This document shows, one piece after another, positions 6,711 through 9,092 of a DNA stretch of 9,092 bases. Numbering within the stretch: position 1 is the first letter of the stretch; each line of letters begins with the position of its first letter. The notes under the pieces were generated by a model. It had not been told where the DNA came from. It did not search any database and saw only the letters and a program-made list of their open reading frames with translations. Source of the DNA: an uncultured Muribaculaceae bacterium. GTDB taxonomy: Bacteria > Bacteroidota > Bacteroidia > Bacteroidales > Muribaculaceae. Location: NCBI GenBank assembly GCA_905207535.1, contig CAJLLX010000083.1, forward strand, positions 1-9,092, given 5' to 3'. A program made the translations under genes and the position numbers.

Positions 6711-6807
6711 AAGATATAGCTACTGATATATAGATATATAGTGACTTATATACCGATGTTTAGCAACTGATATACAAACATATAGCGAGATAGAGAAGAT
6801 ATAGCGA
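6711..6807. repeat. AT-rich cluster of degenerate GATATA repeats before the DUF4292 gene
   Basis: The core GATATA occurs at 6713, 6725, 6733, 6769 and 6798. Larger copies are also present: AAGATATAGC at 6711-6720 and 6796-6805, ATATAGCGA at 6780-6788 and 6799-6807, overlapping GATATATAG copies at 6725-6733 and 6733-6741, and a 14-bp pair with one mismatch at 6717-6730 and 6761-6774. The composition is far more AT-rich than the genes on either side. The last ATATAGCGA abuts the ATG at 6808, so the cluster forms the immediate upstream or leader region of that gene. I found no exact + strand TAnnTTTG box in it. Confidence 0.55.
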
Positions 6808-7677
6808 ATGAAAGGAATGAAGATATACAGGGGAATAATGGGGATGGTGACCGCGATAGCGATGGCGGGGATGCTCGGGGCGTGCTCGGCAGGAAAGAAG
6901 GCAACGAAAGCCACGCTCCCGACTGAAACTCCTGCCGAGATATCGCAGCAGACTCCCTCGCAGCGGTATACCGAGCTGTGCAACAGCTACGGCTGGTGGG
7001 AGGACGTGCAGATGCCTGTGCGCCTGAGCCTTACTGCGCCGAAAAATCTCAGCGTCAACGCCCGCGCCGCCATGAAGCGGGGCGAGTGGATCAGTCTGTC
7101 GGTGAGGATGCTCGGATTTGAGGTAGCGTCGGCCTTCGTAGACCGTGACTCGGTGCACGTGGTAGACCGCTATCACAAGGCATACCTCTCGGAGAGTCTG
7201 GAGAAGGTGTTCGGGGAGTATGGAGTGACGGTGGAGACCGTGCAGGATCTGCTCTTAGGGCGCGGATTCCTGCTGGGGAAGGCCGGAGGGACCCTGCGGA
7301 GCGACCTGAAGACCGCTCTGGAGTTTGTCAATTCGCCTGAAGGGCTGATGATCCTTCCCTCGATACATCCCGAGGGTCTGGAATACGGATTCATCCTGTC
7401 GCCCGACGCCAACCGCGTGGCGGCAGCCTCGGTAGCCGCCGGGGAGCGCTACAGCGCCACTGCCAGCTACAGCCAGGCGGTGGAAACGCCTCAGGCCGGG
7501 GCCTTTGCATCGACCACCGACATCAGGATGGTGAAAGGGAAAAACATCAGCGCCACCCTCGACTGGAGTTTTTCGCAGGCAAAATGGAATACCGGCGTGA
7601 GCCGCAGCTGGAAACAGCCCTCGGGCTACAGCCGCATCGACGCCAAATCGCTGATAAGCAAACTTACCAAGCTCTGA
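6808..7677 (+). CDS. DUF4292-family lipoprotein, LolB/LolA-like
   Basis: This 289-residue protein has a lipoprotein signal: basic start (MKGMKIYR), a hydrophobic stretch, then the lipobox LGAC with the acylated Cys at 26, so it is expected to be anchored in an envelope membrane. The body resembles the Bacteroidota DUF4292 family, whose fold I take to be related to the LolA/LolB lipoprotein carriers; that link is inference. Visible features include the basic strand-rich segment RLSLTAPKNLSVNARAAMK (about 72-90), a strand ending FVDRDSVHVVDRYHKAY, and a C-terminal amphipathic pattern of beta strands (YSATASYSQAV, NISATLDWSF) that fits a half-barrel. No catalytic residues are seen. Met4 (6817) is an alternative start and gives an equally good signal. 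It lies between the TPR gene and the EnvC-like gene, both exported, which supports a shared envelope job. Confidence is high for lipoprotein, moderate for the family. Confidence 0.8.
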   Translation: MKGMKIYRGIMGMVTAIAMAGMLGACSAGKKATKATLPTETPAEISQQTPSQRYTELCNSYGWWEDVQMPVRLSLTAPKNLSVNARAAMKRGEWISLSVRMLGFEVASAFVDRDSVHVVDRYHKAYLSESLEKVFGEYGVTVETVQDLLLGRGFLLGKAGGTLRSDLKTALEFVNSPEGLMILPSIHPEGLEYGFILSPDANRVAAASVAAGERYSATASYSQAVETPQAGAFASTTDIRMVKGKNISATLDWSFSQAKWNTGVSRSWKQPSGYSRIDAKSLISKLTKL

Positions 7678-7684
7678 AAAGAGC

Positions 7685-7702
7685 GCAGCCCCGGGTGGCT
7701 GC
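7685..7702 (+). other. Small hairpin between the DUF4292 and EnvC-like genes
   Basis: GCAGCC at 7685-7690 pairs with GGCTGC at 7697-7702 around a six-base loop, starting 7 bp after the DUF4292 stop. No T-run follows, so it is unlikely to be a full terminator; it could mark an mRNA processing or stability site between co-transcribed genes. Confidence 0.4.
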
Positions 7703-7727
7703 AAACCAATCGACAACACGAACCTAC

Positions 7728-7747
7728 TAAAGGAGAAAAAGAAGTTG
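7728..7747 (+). promoter_or_regulatory. Strong Shine-Dalgarno site deciding a TTG start
   Basis: TAAAGGAG (7728-7735) includes the core AGGAG, nine bases before TTG at 7745-7747. Other genes in the window lack such a site, as is usual in Bacteroidota. Its presence here supports TTG as the start of the EnvC-like protein, since no ATG or GTG lies in frame between the previous stop and this point. Confidence 0.6.
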
Positions 7748-9092
7748 TATCGCATCTGTGCAATCATAGGAAAATGGCTGTTGGTCATGGTGATGCTGTG
7801 CGGCCCCGCAATGGAAAGCGCCGCCGGGCAGCTCGGTGTGTCTACCGAACAGACCTCCAAGAAGAAATCCGGCTCTAAAAAGAAGAAGACCACAACCCGC
7901 AAAGGGAGCGGCAGCCGCAAGACCAGCAAAAATAGCCGCAAGGGCACCAACAGTTCCACCGGAAAGAAAAAAAGCAGCAAACCGCGCACCGCAGCCGAAG
8001 TGAAGCAGGCCAAGAGCCGCAACGCCGGCGAGATACGCGAAGCCAAGCGCAAAATAGCCCTGAACACTAAGGAGACCGAGCAGCGGCTCAACCAGCTGAC
8101 CCTCCTGGAGGGGGAGATAGACCAGTGCAACGTGCGCATCGGCTCGCTTAGCCAGCGCGTGGACTCGCTCAACCGTCGCATCAGCCAGACCAACGACTCG
8201 ATCGCCGCCCTCGACCGCCATCTGTCGGCCATCACCGCCGAGTATGTCAAGGCCATCAGGCGCACCCAGGGTCGCAGCCAGCAGACCAGCAGTCTGGCCT
8301 TCATATTTTCGTCGGACTCCTTCGCCCAGGCCTACCGCCGCATGCAGTCGCTGAAGCAATTTTCAAAATGGCGCGACCGCAAATCGGCCGAAATCAAGGG
8401 TGTGCGCAGTCAGCTCGACAAACGCCGGGCCGAACTGACCGGGCTGAAAGAGAAAGTGGGCCGTTCGATCGGCGAAATCAACAGCGAGAAAACACAACTC
8501 GTCAAGAAACAGGGTGAGACCGGCATACTGGTAGACCGCCTGAAGCGCGAAGGCGCCGAGCTGCAGCAGATCATGAGCCGCCGCGAGGCCGAAGCCGCCC
8601 AACTCGATGCCGAACTCGACCGCATCATCGCCGAGGAGGCCCGCAAAGCCGAGGCAGAGCGTCGCCGTCAGGAGGAAGCACGCCGCGAAGCCGAGCGCAA
8701 AGCCCGCGAGGAGGCCGAAGCCAAGGCAGCCGCCGAGGAGAAAGCCGCTCAGGAGGCTGCAGAGCAGGAGGAAGCACGCCGCATAGCCGAAGCTGAGGCC
8801 AAAGCCGAGGCTGAAGCCCGCAAGAAAGCGGCCGCGAAAGCCGAAGCCGACAAGAAAGCCGCCATGGAGAAGGCCCGCAACGAAGCCGAGCGTGAAAAAC
8901 TGCGCAAACAGGCCGAGGAGAAAGCCGCCAAGGAGGCCGCCGAGCAGGTGAAACGCGAACGCGAAGCCGCCCGCAAGGCCGAACAGAATAAGATCAAGGA
9001 GGAGCGCGCTGCCGCCAAGAAGAAAGCCGAAGCCGAGAAGAAGGCAGCCCGTGAAAAAGCCCGCAAAGGGAAGCCGGTGAAGCATACCGGCC
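7745..9092 (+). CDS. EnvC-like murein hydrolase activator, 3' end outside the window
   Basis: The open frame starts at TTG 7745 and is still open at the right edge, giving 449 residues. EnvC-type proteins activate peptidoglycan amidases during cell separation through a C-terminal degenerate LytM/M23 domain; that domain would lie beyond the window. Residues 1 to about 27 look like a signal peptide (basic YRICAIIGK, hydrophobic WLLVMVML, then ESAAG). Residues 39-81 are extremely basic (19 Lys/Arg, no acidic residue) and rich in Ser, Thr and Gly. Residues about 84-275 form the long coiled coil, including the stretch LAFIFSSDSFAQAYRRMQ from 184 that is characteristic of EnvC relatives. From about 280 to the edge runs an almost unbroken Ala/Glu/Lys/Arg helix. 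The start is set by the Shine-Dalgarno site; ATG 7787 would cut away half the signal peptide. It could also be an active M23 peptidase, which only the missing part can show. Confidence 0.85.
   Translation, partial: MYRICAIIGKWLLVMVMLCGPAMESAAGQLGVSTEQTSKKKSGSKKKKTTTRKGSGSRKTSKNSRKGTNSSTGKKKSSKPRTAAEVKQAKSRNAGEIREAKRKIALNTKETEQRLNQLTLLEGEIDQCNVRIGSLSQRVDSLNRRISQTNDSIAALDRHLSAITAEYVKAIRRTQGRSQQTSSLAFIFSSDSFAQAYRRMQSLKQFSKWRDRKSAEIKGVRSQLDKRRAELTGLKEKVGRSIGEINSEKTQLVKKQGETGILVDRLKREGAELQQIMSRREAEAAQLDAELDRIIAEEARKAEAERRRQEEARREAERKAREEAEAKAAAEEKAAQEAAEQEEARRIAEAEAKAEAEARKKAAAKAEADKKAAMEKARNEAEREKLRKQAEEKAAKEAAEQVKREREAARKAEQNKIKEERAAAKKKAEAEKKAAREKARKGKPVKHTG

Noticed and set aside
6775..6782. 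TAnnTTTG match (TATGTTTG) on the minus strand
   Set aside because: No -33 element at the right distance, and transcription would only run antisense into the TPR gene; AT-rich repeat DNA makes a chance match likely.
7775..7795. Lipobox reading of the Cys in the EnvC-like signal peptide (VMLC)
   Set aside because: The residue before Cys is Leu, whereas a lipobox needs Gly, Ala or Ser there; a normal signal peptidase site further on fits better.
8363..9085. Minus-strand open frame of 240 residues, rich in Gly, Leu and Phe, resembling a membrane protein
   Set aside because: It is the exact antisense of the Ala/Glu/Lys-rich helix of the EnvC-like gene; GCC, GAG and AAG codons read backwards give Gly, Leu/Leu-like and Phe/Leu codons without stops. 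No start context or family resemblance supports it.

Overview
The window looks like a chromosomal segment of a moderately GC-rich member of the Bacteroidota, most likely order Bacteroidales and possibly a gut Muribaculaceae-type species. Three things point that way. There are TAnnTTTG promoter boxes in front of several genes. A C10 (streptopain-family) cysteine protease carries a C-terminal tail like those sorted by the type IX secretion system (T9SS). The gene order dut / TPR protein / DUF4292 lipoprotein / EnvC-like protein is, as I recall it, typical of this phylum. The family-level assignment is inference.

Layout: all six genes are on the + strand. Positions 1-381 are non-coding as far as I can see and are rich in structure: a 10-bp tandem duplication, a strong GC-rich stem-loop (96-140), a possible promoter box (226-233), a purine-rich 14-bp direct repeat (242-255 and 335-348), and a perfect 20-bp palindrome (304-323) between the two repeat copies. 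The secreted C10 protease gene follows (382-3252) and ends at a clear intrinsic terminator (3271-3303). A promoter overlapping that terminator leads into rnz (RNase Z, 3370-4284), then dut (dUTPase, 4344-4790). A second good promoter box sits just before a secreted TPR-repeat protein (4852-6639). An AT-rich, repeat-laden spacer (6640-6807) precedes a DUF4292 lipoprotein (6808-7677). After a 67-bp gap with a small hairpin comes an EnvC-like murein hydrolase activator, which probably starts at TTG (7745) and runs off the right edge.

How the genes fit together: the protease appears to be an independent, terminated unit with its own leader, and it is the accessory-looking part. rnz (tRNA 3' end maturation) and dut (dUTP removal) are housekeeping genes. 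The TPR protein, DUF4292 lipoprotein and EnvC-like protein all carry export signals and probably form an envelope-biogenesis group: TPR scaffold, LolB/LolA-like lipoprotein, and peptidoglycan-hydrolase activator. No RNA genes, CRISPR arrays, insertion sequences or phage genes were seen. I did not find a clearly new system. The most unusual items are the structured protease leader, the likely leaderless start of the TPR gene, the overlap of terminator and promoter before rnz, and the very basic post-signal segment and long charged helix of the EnvC-like protein.
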